Assembly (NCBI RefSeq): GCF_000698595.1
Contig: NZ_JFHC01000013.1
Location: 54,186-118,185, forward strand
Reading direction: 5' to 3'
DNA length: 64,000 bases
Source of the DNA: Caballeronia glathei
GTDB taxonomy: Bacteria > Pseudomonadota > Gammaproteobacteria > Burkholderiales > Burkholderiaceae
Of the stretch, positions 44,329-53,166 are shown piece by piece (position 1 is the first letter of the stretch; every line of letters begins with the position of its first letter). The notes under the pieces are model-generated. The model was given only the letters and a program-made list of their open reading frames with translations, did not search any database and was not told the DNA's origin. A program made the translations under genes and the position numbers.

Positions 44329-44639
44329 CGTTCATGCCGCCGTCCATGCTCATCCGTCCGCGAAGCGCGGCGTGCCATTGCGATGGAGCTCGACTCGAAA
44401 GCCCTGTCCGCAGCGTTACGGCTTGATCCCCCGTCCAATTGCCGTGCGAACCGCGAGCGCAGTGCTTCGAAAGCTCCCGACGGGGTCGTGTCTGGTCGAA
44501 CGGCTGCTTCGGGTCCCGGGATATTCGATCACGCTCTCAAGCCGGCATTCAACCAGCGGCTTCTGCGAGCAACGCTTGCCATCGTGTGCCCGCTCCGGGC
44601 ACGATGCGGGAATCAACCCGCCAAAGACACGATACGACC

Positions 44640-46358
44640 ATGCGCGATTCAAATGACAATCGAGCGGTGCGCCTGAGCCTTTTGAAGGGCATTCTCCCGG
44701 TCAACCGGGCTTCGGCGTTGCGCGATGCACTTGCCGGCATATCGCTCGCGTCGATGGATATTCCCCAGGTGCTCGGTTACGCACGCATTGCGGGCATGCC
44801 CACTGTGACCGGGTTGTACACCGCCTTTCTGCCGCTTGTCGCGTTTGCGCTTTTCGGCGCGTCGCGGCATCTCGTGGTGGCTGCGGACTCGGCAACCGCC
44901 ACCATCTTCTCCAGCAGGATTTCGACGATGGCGCCGATGGGGAGCGTTGAATACGTGGCGCTGGCAGGTATGGTCGCGCTTCAGACGGCGGGGCTGCTAT
45001 TGCTCGCCCGCATCTTCAGACTCGGATTTCTCGCCGATTTTCTATCGCGCACCGTACTGGTCGGCTTTCTGGCCGGCGTGGGCATTCAGGTCTCGATCGC
45101 CATGCTCGGTGACATGTTCGGTATGACGGTCCCCATTCCATCATCGCGGAGTCTCGCGCAACTGGCCTATGTGGTCAGTCATCTCGCCCACGTGAATCTG
45201 CCGACGTTTGCGCTCGCAGCGCTGGTGGTGGGCTCCATCCTGGGTTTCAAGCGGCTTTTGCCTCATGTGCCGATCCCGCTGGTGGCCGTGGTGGGCAGCA
45301 TCGCGGCAAGCAAGGCCTTCGACTTCGCCGCTCACGGCATCGCGGTACTCGGACCGATCAATGGCGGCTTGCCGCCGTTGCGCTTTCCCGCGGTCACGTG
45401 GGAGCAGTTTCTCGCGCTCGTACCGGCGGCGGCATCATGCTTCGTGATGATCATCGCGCAAAGCGCTGCAGCGGCCCGGGTGTTTGCGCAGCAGTATCAC
45501 GAGGAAGTCGACACCAATGCAGACATCCTTGGACTGGCCGCAGCGAACGCGGCTGCTGCGTTCGGCGGTACGTTCGTAGTCAACGGCAGCCCGACGCAGA
45601 CAGCCATGGCCGAACGCGCGGGCACCCGCAGCCAGATCGGGCAGCTTGCGTTTGCTGTGGTGGTGGTCGTGGTGCTGCTGTTTCTGAGCCCCTCGCTGCA
45701 ATATCTGCCGCATTGCGTGCTGGCAGGCATCGTGTTCACGATCGCACTCGGTCTGATCAATGTGCAGAGTCTGAAGGCGATCCGCGGCGAAAGCCCGGGT
45801 GAATTCACACTGGCTCTCATCACGGCCGCTGCCGTCGTGATGGTGGGCGTGGAGCACGGCATTCTCCTAGCGGTTGCACTGTCGCTGATGCGGCACGTGC
45901 GGCACAGCTATCGTCCGCATACGATGGTGCTGGAGCCCTCTGCCGCAACAGGCCGATGGCAGCCCGTGCCGGCAAGACCGGGGGCCGTGACGGCGCCGGG
46001 CCTCATCGTCTATCGTTTTGGCTCGGATCTGTTCTTCGCTAACGATCACTTTTTCACGTCGGAGATCACTCAACTCATTGATTCCGCGTCTGATGGGTTG
46101 CGCTGGCTCATCGTCGATGCGGCGGCGATCACCGATCTCGACTATTCCGCCGCCCGCACCCTGGACGACCTGATTCAGACGCTGCATGAGCGGAACATCA
46201 CGGTGATTTTCGGACGAGTGAACCCCTATCTGCGCTCCGACATGGACAGGCACGGCATCACGCAGACCGTCGGCGAGTCGAACATATTCGAAACGTTGCA
46301 CGAGGCCCTCGCGGCCGCAGGCGTGAGGTCGCCTGCGACTGAGACCGGAATACTGTAA
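44640..46358 (+). CDS. SulP-family anion transporter with STAS domain
   Basis: A 572-residue SulP transporter: about 12 membrane segments through residue 430, then a cytoplasmic STAS domain (LDYSAARTLDDLIQTLH near residue 510). The family imports sulfate, bicarbonate or other anions. Conserved strings include YARIAGMPTVTGLY near the N-terminus and the loop before the STAS domain. The start is ATG 44640, without a strong ribosome site; ATG 44604 is an alternative. It lies next to the alkyl sulfatase remnant, and both relate to sulfur oxyanions, but there is no direct link. Confidence 0.9.
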   Translation: MRDSNDNRAVRLSLLKGILPVNRASALRDALAGISLASMDIPQVLGYARIAGMPTVTGLYTAFLPLVAFALFGASRHLVVAADSATATIFSSRISTMAPMGSVEYVALAGMVALQTAGLLLLARIFRLGFLADFLSRTVLVGFLAGVGIQVSIAMLGDMFGMTVPIPSSRSLAQLAYVVSHLAHVNLPTFALAALVVGSILGFKRLLPHVPIPLVAVVGSIAASKAFDFAAHGIAVLGPINGGLPPLRFPAVTWEQFLALVPAAASCFVMIIAQSAAAARVFAQQYHEEVDTNADILGLAAANAAAAFGGTFVVNGSPTQTAMAERAGTRSQIGQLAFAVVVVVVLLFLSPSLQYLPHCVLAGIVFTIALGLINVQSLKAIRGESPGEFTLALITAAAVVMVGVEHGILLAVALSLMRHVRHSYRPHTMVLEPSAATGRWQPVPARPGAVTAPGLIVYRFGSDLFFANDHFFTSEITQLIDSASDGLRWLIVDAAAITDLDYSAARTLDDLIQTLHERNITVIFGRVNPYLRSDMDRHGITQTVGESNIFETLHEALAAAGVRSPATETGIL

Positions 46359-46535
46359 GCGGTCTGCGGCAAAGGATGCACTGCCTTCACACGCAACGCG
46401 AAAGCAGTGATTCATAGCGGACTGCTCGATGGTTTTTCTTGTTCCGCGAAGTACCGCTCGCCATGAGTATTGACGAGTTCGTCGTGGCATTTTTAGAGCG
46501 ACGACTGCCGTTGAGACGTCGCTTCAGGACGACTG

Positions 46536-46805
46536 CTAATAGACTTCTTTCAGCCAAGGTCCCCAAGCAGCGCCATCGGTTTTAACTCGGGTGTAGGTCG
46601 CGCTGTGCCCAGTGGGTGTCTCCGAGGTATCGTCCGCGGACTTGACGTCGGTAATGTGGAGCGCGAACGCCTGCCGGTCCTCCATGTCGATGGTCACGCG
46701 TCCGATGGGACCCGTTGCGCCATTCTGCGTGGTCTCCAATAGCGCGAGATAAGGCGTCAGGCGCCCCCAAAACGACGATAACTCTTCCTGCAAGTAGTGT
46801 GTCAT
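46536..46805 (-). CDS. Small unknown protein, 89 residues
   Basis: An 89-residue protein beginning MTHYLQEELSSFWGRLTPYL. AAGGA lies five bases before the ATG at 46805 and supports this start over the one at 46832. The remaining sequence is beta-rich (GRVTIDMEDRQAFALHITDV) and ends GAAWGPWLKEVY. No signal peptide is seen. No neighbour on the same strand suggests a role. Family unknown. Confidence 0.55.
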   Translation of the reverse strand: MTHYLQEELSSFWGRLTPYLALLETTQNGATGPIGRVTIDMEDRQAFALHITDVKSADDTSETPTGHSATYTRVKTDGAAWGPWLKEVY

Positions 46806-46920
46806 GTAGTTCCTTGGGAGAGTGTGAGGCACAGTTTACCCTAATTGAACCTTACGTTTCCCAAACCGTATGCACGCGCTACCGCACCTCGGCTGCCGCG
46901 CAATCTCCGGCATATCTGGC

Positions 46921-47220
46921 TCATCTGCCGGCATGGTCTCTTGAATGTTGCTTTACTTCGTCATGAGCATCGGCTGGATCGGCGATATCGTCGGCAAGGC
47001 CCGGGCGGGTCAGGTACAAGGAGCCCTTGCGCGCGGGAATTTGCGGATCGAACGGTGGGATCGTGCCGGATGTGATCGCCTGCTGTTGCGCGGCGACACG
47101 CAACACGTCGTCGCGAGGAACGTAGAGAAACGCGGCGTCCCGGTCGATGAAACGAAGAATTAACCAGGGACAGGCGATCCGGTCGACCTTCGGTCTTTCA
47201 CGTGTGATCCATTTCGTCGA
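46921..47220 (-). pseudogene. Truncated second ChrB-type domain
   Basis: The minus-strand frame gives KWITRERPKVDRIACPWLIL and RFIDRDAAFLYVPRDD, a close fit to the C-terminal ChrB/chromate-resistance domain found alone or in ChrB. The full domain has about 140-150 residues; here it drifts away from the family after about 50 residues and stops at 46921. No start codon with a ribosome site precedes the homology, which runs against the end of the superoxide dismutase gene. Likely a decayed chrB-like gene following chrC. Confidence 0.55.
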
Positions 47221-47249
47221 CGTCTCCCGCGCTAGGCATGTCAGTGCGC

Positions 47250-47984
47250 TCAGGCCTGTCTGCGCGTCGGCGTGGCGGCCTGCAACCTTTGCGCCGCGTT
47301 GTTCCAGTTGACGATACTGAACAGCTGGTTGACGTACTCATTGCGGCGGTTCTGGTACTTCAGGTAGTACGCGTGCTCGAACACATCCAGCACGAGGACA
47401 GGCTCGATACCCCAGGCCGTCAGCTTCTGGTGGTTCTCGCATTGCAGGATCATCAGCTTGCCCGTCGCCGGGTGATAGCCAACGACGCCCCAGCCCGACG
47501 CTTCGGTGGCGATGGTCGCAGCGGCGAGCTGCGCCTTGAATTTCGCGTACGAACCGAAGTTCTTATCGATCGCCCTCGCGAGTTCGCCCTTCGGTTCACC
47601 ACCCTTGCCCGATATGCTCGTCCAGTAGACCGTGTGCAGGATGTGGCTTGACAGCTGGAAAGCGAGTTCTTTCTCGTAGAACTTCACGAGCGTGAAGTCG
47701 TTCACATCCCGCGCCTTGGCCAGCGCTTCCTCAGCCTTGTTGGCCGCCACCACCGCGGGCTTGTGGTGAAAGGTGTAGTGAAGCTCGACCGTACGCGCGT
47801 CGATGACCGGCTCGAGTGCATCGTAGGCAAACGGCAGCGGCGCTGCTGCGTACCTGCCGTCGGCGTCTACCAGCTTGTCGATGTAGCCGGTTTCATCTGC
47901 GGCATGGACGGTTTGCGCCTGTGCCAGCATCAATCCCGCGCCGACAGCGGCGGTGTTGTGCAGAAAGGTACGACGTGTTGCCAT
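47250..47984 (-). CDS. chrC: Superoxide dismutase of the chr operon (ChrC-like)
   Basis: A 244-residue Fe/Mn-family superoxide dismutase with a Tat-like signal (ATRRTFLHNTAAVGAGLML) and so probably exported. Metal ligands are visible in ELHYTFHHK, SSHILHTVYW and LVLDVFEHAYY. In chromate operons this protein removes superoxide made during chromate reduction. It lies 33 bases after the chrA stop on the same strand. The start at 47984 is given. The identity as a dismutase is clear; the Fe or Mn preference is inferred from family members. Confidence 0.9.
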   Translation of the reverse strand: MATRRTFLHNTAAVGAGLMLAQAQTVHAADETGYIDKLVDADGRYAAAPLPFAYDALEPVIDARTVELHYTFHHKPAVVAANKAEEALAKARDVNDFTLVKFYEKELAFQLSSHILHTVYWTSISGKGGEPKGELARAIDKNFGSYAKFKAQLAAATIATEASGWGVVGYHPATGKLMILQCENHQKLTAWGIEPVLVLDVFEHAYYLKYQNRRNEYVNQLFSIVNWNNAAQRLQAATPTRRQA

Positions 47985-48017
47985 GTGTGCATTCCTCGGA
48001 ATTCGAGCACGTGCCGG

Positions 48018-49202
48018 TCAAAGGGCGTGCAGGTGGACAAGCGGATAGACAGCAAGGCCGATCAGCGCGGCTGCCACGACAATCACAGGCTCCTGCAGCT
48101 TCTTGAAGCGCCAGAGCAGCAACACGGTGGCAAGGGCGATCAGTACGGTCGGCCAGTCGATAATCGAGCGCTTCGCGATCACGATCACCGACCCGGTGAT
48201 CGCGCCCACGGCCGCGGCCGTAATGCCGTCGACGAACGCCTTGACCGCAGGCAGCCGGCCGTATTTCTTGAAATACGGTGCGGGCAGGACCGTGAACAGA
48301 TAGCAGGGCAGAAAGGTACCGAGCGCGGCGACGCACGCTCCGGCGAAGCCTGCAACCAGATAACCGATGAACCCCACCGTGATGACGACGGGTCCGGGCG
48401 TGATCATCGCGACGGCCACAGCATCGACGAACTGCTTGTCATTGAGCCAGTGGTGTTCGGTTACCACTCCGCCATACAGGAACGGAACGATCGCGAGCCC
48501 CGAGCCGAACACGAAGGCGCCCGCCTTCGCGAAGAAGAGGCCGATCTGACCCAGCAACGAAATATCGAGCCCGCTGAGTACGCCGCTTAACGCGGGCACC
48601 TGCGTCACGGCAAGCGCGTTGAGTCCGCCCTTGCCCAGCCATCGCGGCGGCGATCGCCGGAACCAGTTCACAAGACCGCCCGCGATGAAGAGCCACGCGA
48701 TTTCGGACTCGGTGACGATCGTCACGGCGGCGAGCGTCAGGTAAATGACCCATAGGAGCCTGTCGGCAGCCAGGGTTTTTGTCGTGAGCTTGTATGCGCT
48801 CATCGCAATGATCCCGACCACCGCTGCGCCTACGCCATAAAAGACCGCCTGCATCCAGGACAGCCCGCCGAAGTGCGCGTACGCCCAGCCGAGCGCGACA
48901 ACCATCAGGAACGACGGCAGCACGAATGCGAGGCCGGCCATCGTGGCGCCGAGAATCCGATAGTGCACGTAGCCGAGATAGATGCCGAGTTGTGCGGCGA
49001 GCGGGCCCGGCATCATCTGCGCCAGTGCCAGGCCTTCGCGGTAGTCGGAATCGCTGATCCAGCCGCGCTGCTCGACCAGATCCCGGCGCATGTAGCCGAC
49101 AAGCGCCACCGGTCCGCCGAACCCGAGGGTGCCGAGCTTCAGCATATATCGCGTCATCTGGCCGAGCGTGTAGCCGGGCGCCGATGCGGTCGCCGTGCTC
49201 AT
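48018..49202 (-). CDS. chrA: Chromate transporter ChrA
   Basis: A 394-residue inner-membrane protein of the CHR family with two homologous halves (FGGPVALVGYM in the first, FGSGLAIVPFL in the second). CHR proteins export chromate from the cytoplasm using the membrane potential. It is full length. ATG 49202 overlaps the stop of chrB by four bases, so the two genes are translated together. The neighbouring chrB and dismutase genes make the function in chromate resistance well supported. Confidence 0.94.
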   Translation of the reverse strand: MSTATASAPGYTLGQMTRYMLKLGTLGFGGPVALVGYMRRDLVEQRGWISDSDYREGLALAQMMPGPLAAQLGIYLGYVHYRILGATMAGLAFVLPSFLMVVALGWAYAHFGGLSWMQAVFYGVGAAVVGIIAMSAYKLTTKTLAADRLLWVIYLTLAAVTIVTESEIAWLFIAGGLVNWFRRSPPRWLGKGGLNALAVTQVPALSGVLSGLDISLLGQIGLFFAKAGAFVFGSGLAIVPFLYGGVVTEHHWLNDKQFVDAVAVAMITPGPVVITVGFIGYLVAGFAGACVAALGTFLPCYLFTVLPAPYFKKYGRLPAVKAFVDGITAAAVGAITGSVIVIAKRSIIDWPTVLIALATVLLLWRFKKLQEPVIVVAAALIGLAVYPLVHLHAL

Positions 49203-50182
49203 GAGCGCTTCCCGGTATCACTGCCGTTCTTCGCGCTCGCGGCGAAGTGCGTGTACATCGAATCGAGCACATGGCTCATTTCATCGAGCAACTGGTCGTC
49301 GTCCGCCGCGCGCTCACGGGCACCGGCCATGATCGCTTCGAAACCGCTCGCCTCGGGCACCGGCGCACCACCGACGTCGAGCGCATGAACCATTGCGCCG
49401 AGCCGCTGCAGCGCCGCATCACTTTCCAGACCGAAGCTCGCAAGCAGCACTTCGAACGTGACGCGTTCGCCGACATGCGTAAATGCCGCGCCATCGAAGT
49501 CGAAACCAAGCGCGTCAGCCGCGCAGGCGTCTGGCGACGTAAGCCAGACAAAGCGTGCGTCGCGATCGATGAAGCGGCGGATGAGCCACGCGCTTGCCAC
49601 GCGATCGACCCACAGGCGCTGCCGCGTCGCCCACGTCCGGCCCTGATAGTCCGCGACGGAGAGGGCGCGGATTGCACGGTCGGCCGGATGCGGTTCGCCA
49701 GGCGACAGCACCGTGTCGACGTGGGCGACGAAATCCTGCCAGGCCGCTTCGGCACGCGTGGCCGATTCGGCGGGGAAATAGTCGATCGCAACAAGAGTCT
49801 CGTAATCCTTGCGCAACCGCCGCACGAGCTTGGTCAATTCGGCCGCCGACTGGCCGGAAACGGTCTTGCGAGCGTCGGCGAGCGCCCGGACGAAACCGGC
49901 GTACTCGTCGGCGCGGTCGAAGAGCGCACGGAATTCGGTCTCCTGCGACGTGTCGAGGCTCGGGGCGCGCAGCAGATGCGCCGTCCCGCCGCTATCGGCA
50001 ATGGACGCAGCCAGTTCGCGCAGCATGTCTTCGCGTTCGGCCGTGTAAGGCAACAGATAGATCCCGTCGCGCAGCACCGCGCAGCCCTTGGCTTTGAGCG
50101 CGCGCCAGAAGCGCATGCGTGCTGTCGCGTTCTCTGTGGGAAGCGTCAGGACCAGGAGCGACCAGATCAGGAGAGTGTTCAT
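49199..50182 (-). CDS. chrB: Chromate resistance regulator ChrB
   Basis: A 327-residue ChrB protein. The N-terminal part has TENATARMRFWRALKAKGCA and the C-terminal half has the ChrB domain (WVDRVASAWLIRRFIDRDA). ChrB is a chromate-sensitive repressor or sensor of its own operon in related bacteria. The start is ATG 50182; the six residues upstream in the longer frame are not conserved. An inverted repeat spans the start region and is probably its own binding site. Confidence 0.9.
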   Translation of the reverse strand: MNTLLIWSLLVLTLPTENATARMRFWRALKAKGCAVLRDGIYLLPYTAEREDMLRELAASIADSGGTAHLLRAPSLDTSQETEFRALFDRADEYAGFVRALADARKTVSGQSAAELTKLVRRLRKDYETLVAIDYFPAESATRAEAAWQDFVAHVDTVLSPGEPHPADRAIRALSVADYQGRTWATRQRLWVDRVASAWLIRRFIDRDARFVWLTSPDACAADALGFDFDGAAFTHVGERVTFEVLLASFGLESDAALQRLGAMVHALDVGGAPVPEASGFEAIMAGARERAADDDQLLDEMSHVLDSMYTHFAASAKNGSDTGKRS

Positions 50183-50216
50183 GTAGAGTATGCTACTCAC
50201 GTGTCACCGACTCTAC
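50183..50216. promoter_or_regulatory. Nested inverted repeats before chrB
   Basis: GTAGAGT at 50183-50189 and ACTCTAC at 50210-50216 are perfect seven-base arms. Inside the left part GAGTA-TGC-TACTC (50186-50198) is a second palindrome. They start directly upstream of the chrB start, the place expected for autorepression. Confidence 0.6.
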
Positions 50217-50319
50217 AAGTTAACTTTCCTGGCTGAGTTACACTTCCGGCATACAGGTTGTTGCGGATCGAAAGATGCCGGCCAATACACTGTCCTTTTG
50301 ATGCATCCACGTCCTGTCC

Positions 50320-51378
50320 ATGAACTCGAGATTCAGCGCGATATTTACGGCGCTTGCCGCGGCAGCGCTCTTTGGCGCCGCTACCCCGCTTGCCAAGGTG
50401 CTCCTCGGCTCGATGTCTCCGTTCATGGTTGCGGGGCTGTTCTACCTCGGTAGCGGGGTCGGCCTCGGCACAGGCATCCTCTTGCGCCGACTGCGCACGT
50501 CCGGTTCAGAAAATGGCCACCACCGGATTAATCGAGCCGAGTGGCCCTGGCTGGCCGGAGCGATCGCTGCTGGCGGTATCGCGGGTCCCGCGTTGCTGAT
50601 GCTCGGCTTGTCGAGTACACCGGCGGCAACCAGTTCACTCCTGCTGAATCTTGAAGGCGTATTGACCGCCGTCATCGCATGGGTTGTGTTCCGCGAGAAC
50701 GTCGACGTTCAGGTGTTCCTCGGCATGCTGGCCATCGTTGCAGGAGGCGTCATCCTCTCCTGGCATCCTGGCGAGACGGGGGTGCCGGCTGGCGCGTTGC
50801 TGATCGTCGGCGCCTGTCTTTGTTGGGCGATCGACAACAACCTCACGCGGAAGGTCTCGGCGCATGATGCGATGGTGATCGCGTGCCTGAAGGGCCTGAT
50901 TGCAGGGCCTGTGAATCTCGCGATCGCATTTGCGACCGGCGCGTCACTGCCGGGAGCAGGTACGGTCGGTGCAGCAATGCTCACGGGACTTGCCGGCTAT
51001 GGCGTGAGTCTCACCCTGTTTGTGGTTGCGCTTCGGCATCTCGGCACGGCTCGTACCGGAGCGTACTTCTCTGTAGCGCCGCTATTCGGTGTGGCGCTCT
51101 CGCTGCTCATGTGGCCCGAACTGCCGCACGTGTCGTTCTGGATTGCTGCGGCCTCGATGGCGTTCGGCATCTGGCTGCACGTACGCGAAAGGCACGAGCA
51201 TGAACACACGCATGAGCGGTTCGCGCACGCCCATCGGCATCGCCATGACGAGCATCACCAGCACGAACACGAATTTGCTTATTCCGGGGACGAGCCGCAT
51301 ACGCACCCACACGTGCATCTGCCCATTACCCATTCGCACGCCCATTTCCCGGATGTTCATCACCGGCATCAGCATTGA
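50320..51378 (+). CDS. DMT/EamA transporter with histidine-rich tail
   Basis: A 352-residue drug/metabolite transporter with two EamA repeats (ten segments, residues about 5-285). The last 65 residues, from about 288, hold some 23 histidines in HEH/HTH/HSHAH patterns, a metal-binding-like cytoplasmic tail not seen in most DMT proteins. It is divergent from chrB. The tail suggests a role with divalent metal ions, or buffering of metal, but the substrate is unknown. Start ATG 50320. Confidence 0.88.
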   Translation: MNSRFSAIFTALAAAALFGAATPLAKVLLGSMSPFMVAGLFYLGSGVGLGTGILLRRLRTSGSENGHHRINRAEWPWLAGAIAAGGIAGPALLMLGLSSTPAATSSLLLNLEGVLTAVIAWVVFRENVDVQVFLGMLAIVAGGVILSWHPGETGVPAGALLIVGACLCWAIDNNLTRKVSAHDAMVIACLKGLIAGPVNLAIAFATGASLPGAGTVGAAMLTGLAGYGVSLTLFVVALRHLGTARTGAYFSVAPLFGVALSLLMWPELPHVSFWIAAASMAFGIWLHVRERHEHEHTHERFAHAHRHRHDEHHQHEHEFAYSGDEPHTHPHVHLPITHSHAHFPDVHHRHQH

Positions 51379-51591
51379 CGGGAACCTGGCAATGAGGAAG
51401 CTTCGATGCCTATGGGAATGGGTTGCTGGGGCGTCTTGCATATGACCATCTTCGAATACTGACTGATTAGGACCGTCTCCGTCCTGTCGCCTGCTCATCG
51501 TTCCGGCAGACATTGATTCACTCTGCTATTAGCGATACCCTTAAATCGTTCGTGGTCGTCGGATGCTGGTCAACCCGGAGACAACCGTATC

Positions 51592-52062
51592 GTGAACCGA
51601 GCTTGGGCTTTCTCCTGCATCCTCGCGTTGAGCGCGATCCTCGGCGGATGCGGCAAGGACGGGTCGCAAAACGCTACTCAGGAACCGGGCGCATCCGCGA
51701 GTCAGGCGCCGGGTCAGCGTGAGCAGGCCGCGAGCGACACACCCGCCGCATCGGGCGCGCAGCAGCGGAGCGCGCCGGCCGCTGTCACCAAGGCGCAGTT
51801 GCCGGGGGAAGCAGCCGAAACACTACGTCTGATCAAAGCGGGTGGCCCTTTCCCTTTTGGCGAAGACGGTGTCTTGTTCCGCAACAGCGCGGTATTGCTG
51901 CCGCAGCATCCGCGCGGCTACTACCACGCATACACGGTTCGTACGCCCGGCTCGGCGGATCGCGGGCAGCGCCGCATCGTATGTGGTGGACCGCGCAAGC
52001 AGACCAGCGACTGCTACTACACCGACGATTACTACGTCAGTTTCAAACGTATTACGGAATAA
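51592..52062 (+). CDS. Lipoprotein with inactive-looking RNase N1/T1 fold
   Basis: A 156-residue protein starting at GTG 51592 with GGAG ten bases before. The N-terminus is a lipoprotein signal (ILGGC, lipid Cys20). Residues about 70-155 match barnase/RNase Sa-type ribonucleases (GGPFPF, DGVLFRN, GYYHAYTVRTPG, YYTDDYY). Yet the key residues are gone: the family's catalytic Glu is Ala113, the His is Tyr147, and the guanine-binding Arg-Glu pair is Ser99-Ala100. Only the arginines Arg124 and Arg128 remain. No barstar-like inhibitor gene is next to it. The fold may have been kept for binding. Confidence 0.85.
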   Translation: MNRAWAFSCILALSAILGGCGKDGSQNATQEPGASASQAPGQREQAASDTPAASGAQQRSAPAAVTKAQLPGEAAETLRLIKAGGPFPFGEDGVLFRNSAVLLPQHPRGYYHAYTVRTPGSADRGQRRIVCGGPRKQTSDCYYTDDYYVSFKRITE

Positions 52063-52538
52063 CTCGAGCCAATGAAAGACGCCCCGGGGCCTCCGATACA
52101 GGAGACGCCTGGGCGATGTGCTTTCCGAGCCCGTGCCGCGATGGCACGATCAGTGGCCGAGGTAACAGGGGCTCGTCATCTGCCGCTTCTTCCTCTCGTA
52201 TTCGAGTCGACTCGCCGCAGACCGCGTCGTCCTCAGAGTGAGCACGTCTTTCCATCCGGTACAGGGCGAGTGTCTTGCCTTGGAACACCAAGGGCATTTC
52301 TTTGGCAGACGTTCTGCGGATATTGGTCGGTTGCAGTCGTGCGGTCTGCCGGATCGCGTACAGCGCGCGGCGCAGTAAAGGATCTCGCGGACACGACGTA
52401 CCGTCTGCCACGAGACGCGTATCTTGTCTACACCCCGCCAAACAACGACGGGCCCCGGCGCGAACACCAAAGCCCACCTGGCCGTACGACCGGCACGCAT
52501 CGCCGCGCTTCAGGAGTACGGCGACGCGTGATGCCCGC
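52063..52538. other. Intergenic region, nothing recognised
   Basis: About 475 bases between two convergent genes. Several open frames cross it on both strands without ribosome sites or family likeness. A GC-rich inverted repeat (CCGGGGC region near 52080) lacks a T-run, so it is not a clear terminator. Confidence 0.45.
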
Positions 52539-52907
52539 TCAGCCTCCGCCGCCCTGCGTGCCGAGCGAGATTTTGTTGGAAACGGACTTGACGCCGGGCA
52601 CGGCCTTCGCGATTTCCTCGGCCTGGCCGATCTGGTTGCCCTCCGGCACGGTGCCGGTCAGCACGACCGCGCCGCTTCGCGCTTTCACGAACACCTTCGA
52701 CACGTCGAAGCCTTGCGCTTTCGACAACGCGCGACGAACATCCACCTCGAGCTGGTGGTCGGTCTTCTTGGTAGCTTTCTTCGCTGCCTTGGCCGACGCG
52801 GCCGTAGCGGGGGACGCGGCGGCGTCACTCGCCTGGGCGTAGGCGTTCGACGCCATCGCCACGCATACCACTACACCCAGCGCCTTCAGCATATCGACTG
52901 CTTTCAT
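52539..52907 (-). CDS. BON-domain periplasmic protein
   Basis: A 122-residue protein with a signal peptide (MLKALGVVVCVAMASNAYAQA) and one BON domain from about residue 50 (QLEVDVRRALSKAQGFDVSKV, ending NKISLG). BON domains bind membranes or lipids and are common in osmotic-stress and outer-membrane proteins. A Lys-rich linker and a Gly tail flank it. AAGGAG precedes the ATG. It is isolated from its neighbours by several hundred bases, so no partner can be named. Confidence 0.88.
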   Translation of the reverse strand: MKAVDMLKALGVVVCVAMASNAYAQASDAAASPATAASAKAAKKATKKTDHQLEVDVRRALSKAQGFDVSKVFVKARSGAVVLTGTVPEGNQIGQAEEIAKAVPGVKSVSNKISLGTQGGGG

Positions 52908-53166
52908 GGCTTCTCCTTTTGTTTCGCTTATTGCTTCGCACAGTTGCTACTTCGGACGAACCGCATCTCCTTGGCGGCTTGGGCTACGAAATCGTGCGGC
53001 AGTCGCATTGGCAGTGTGACAACCGGTGCGGTGACCGCAAGACCTGATGCAAAGTTCTGTTGCAACGGGCGACGCGTAGCGCCGAGCCCAGTGCCACCGC
53101 AGGTTTAATTCGGTGTACCGTACCGAGTTCGAGTCGCCTCGCGTCCAGCATTTCTGAAATTGCCGT

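Noticed and set aside
46945..47163. 72-codon plus-strand frame opposite the ChrB-domain remnant
   Set aside because: The minus strand carries the recognisable ChrB domain; this frame has no family likeness.
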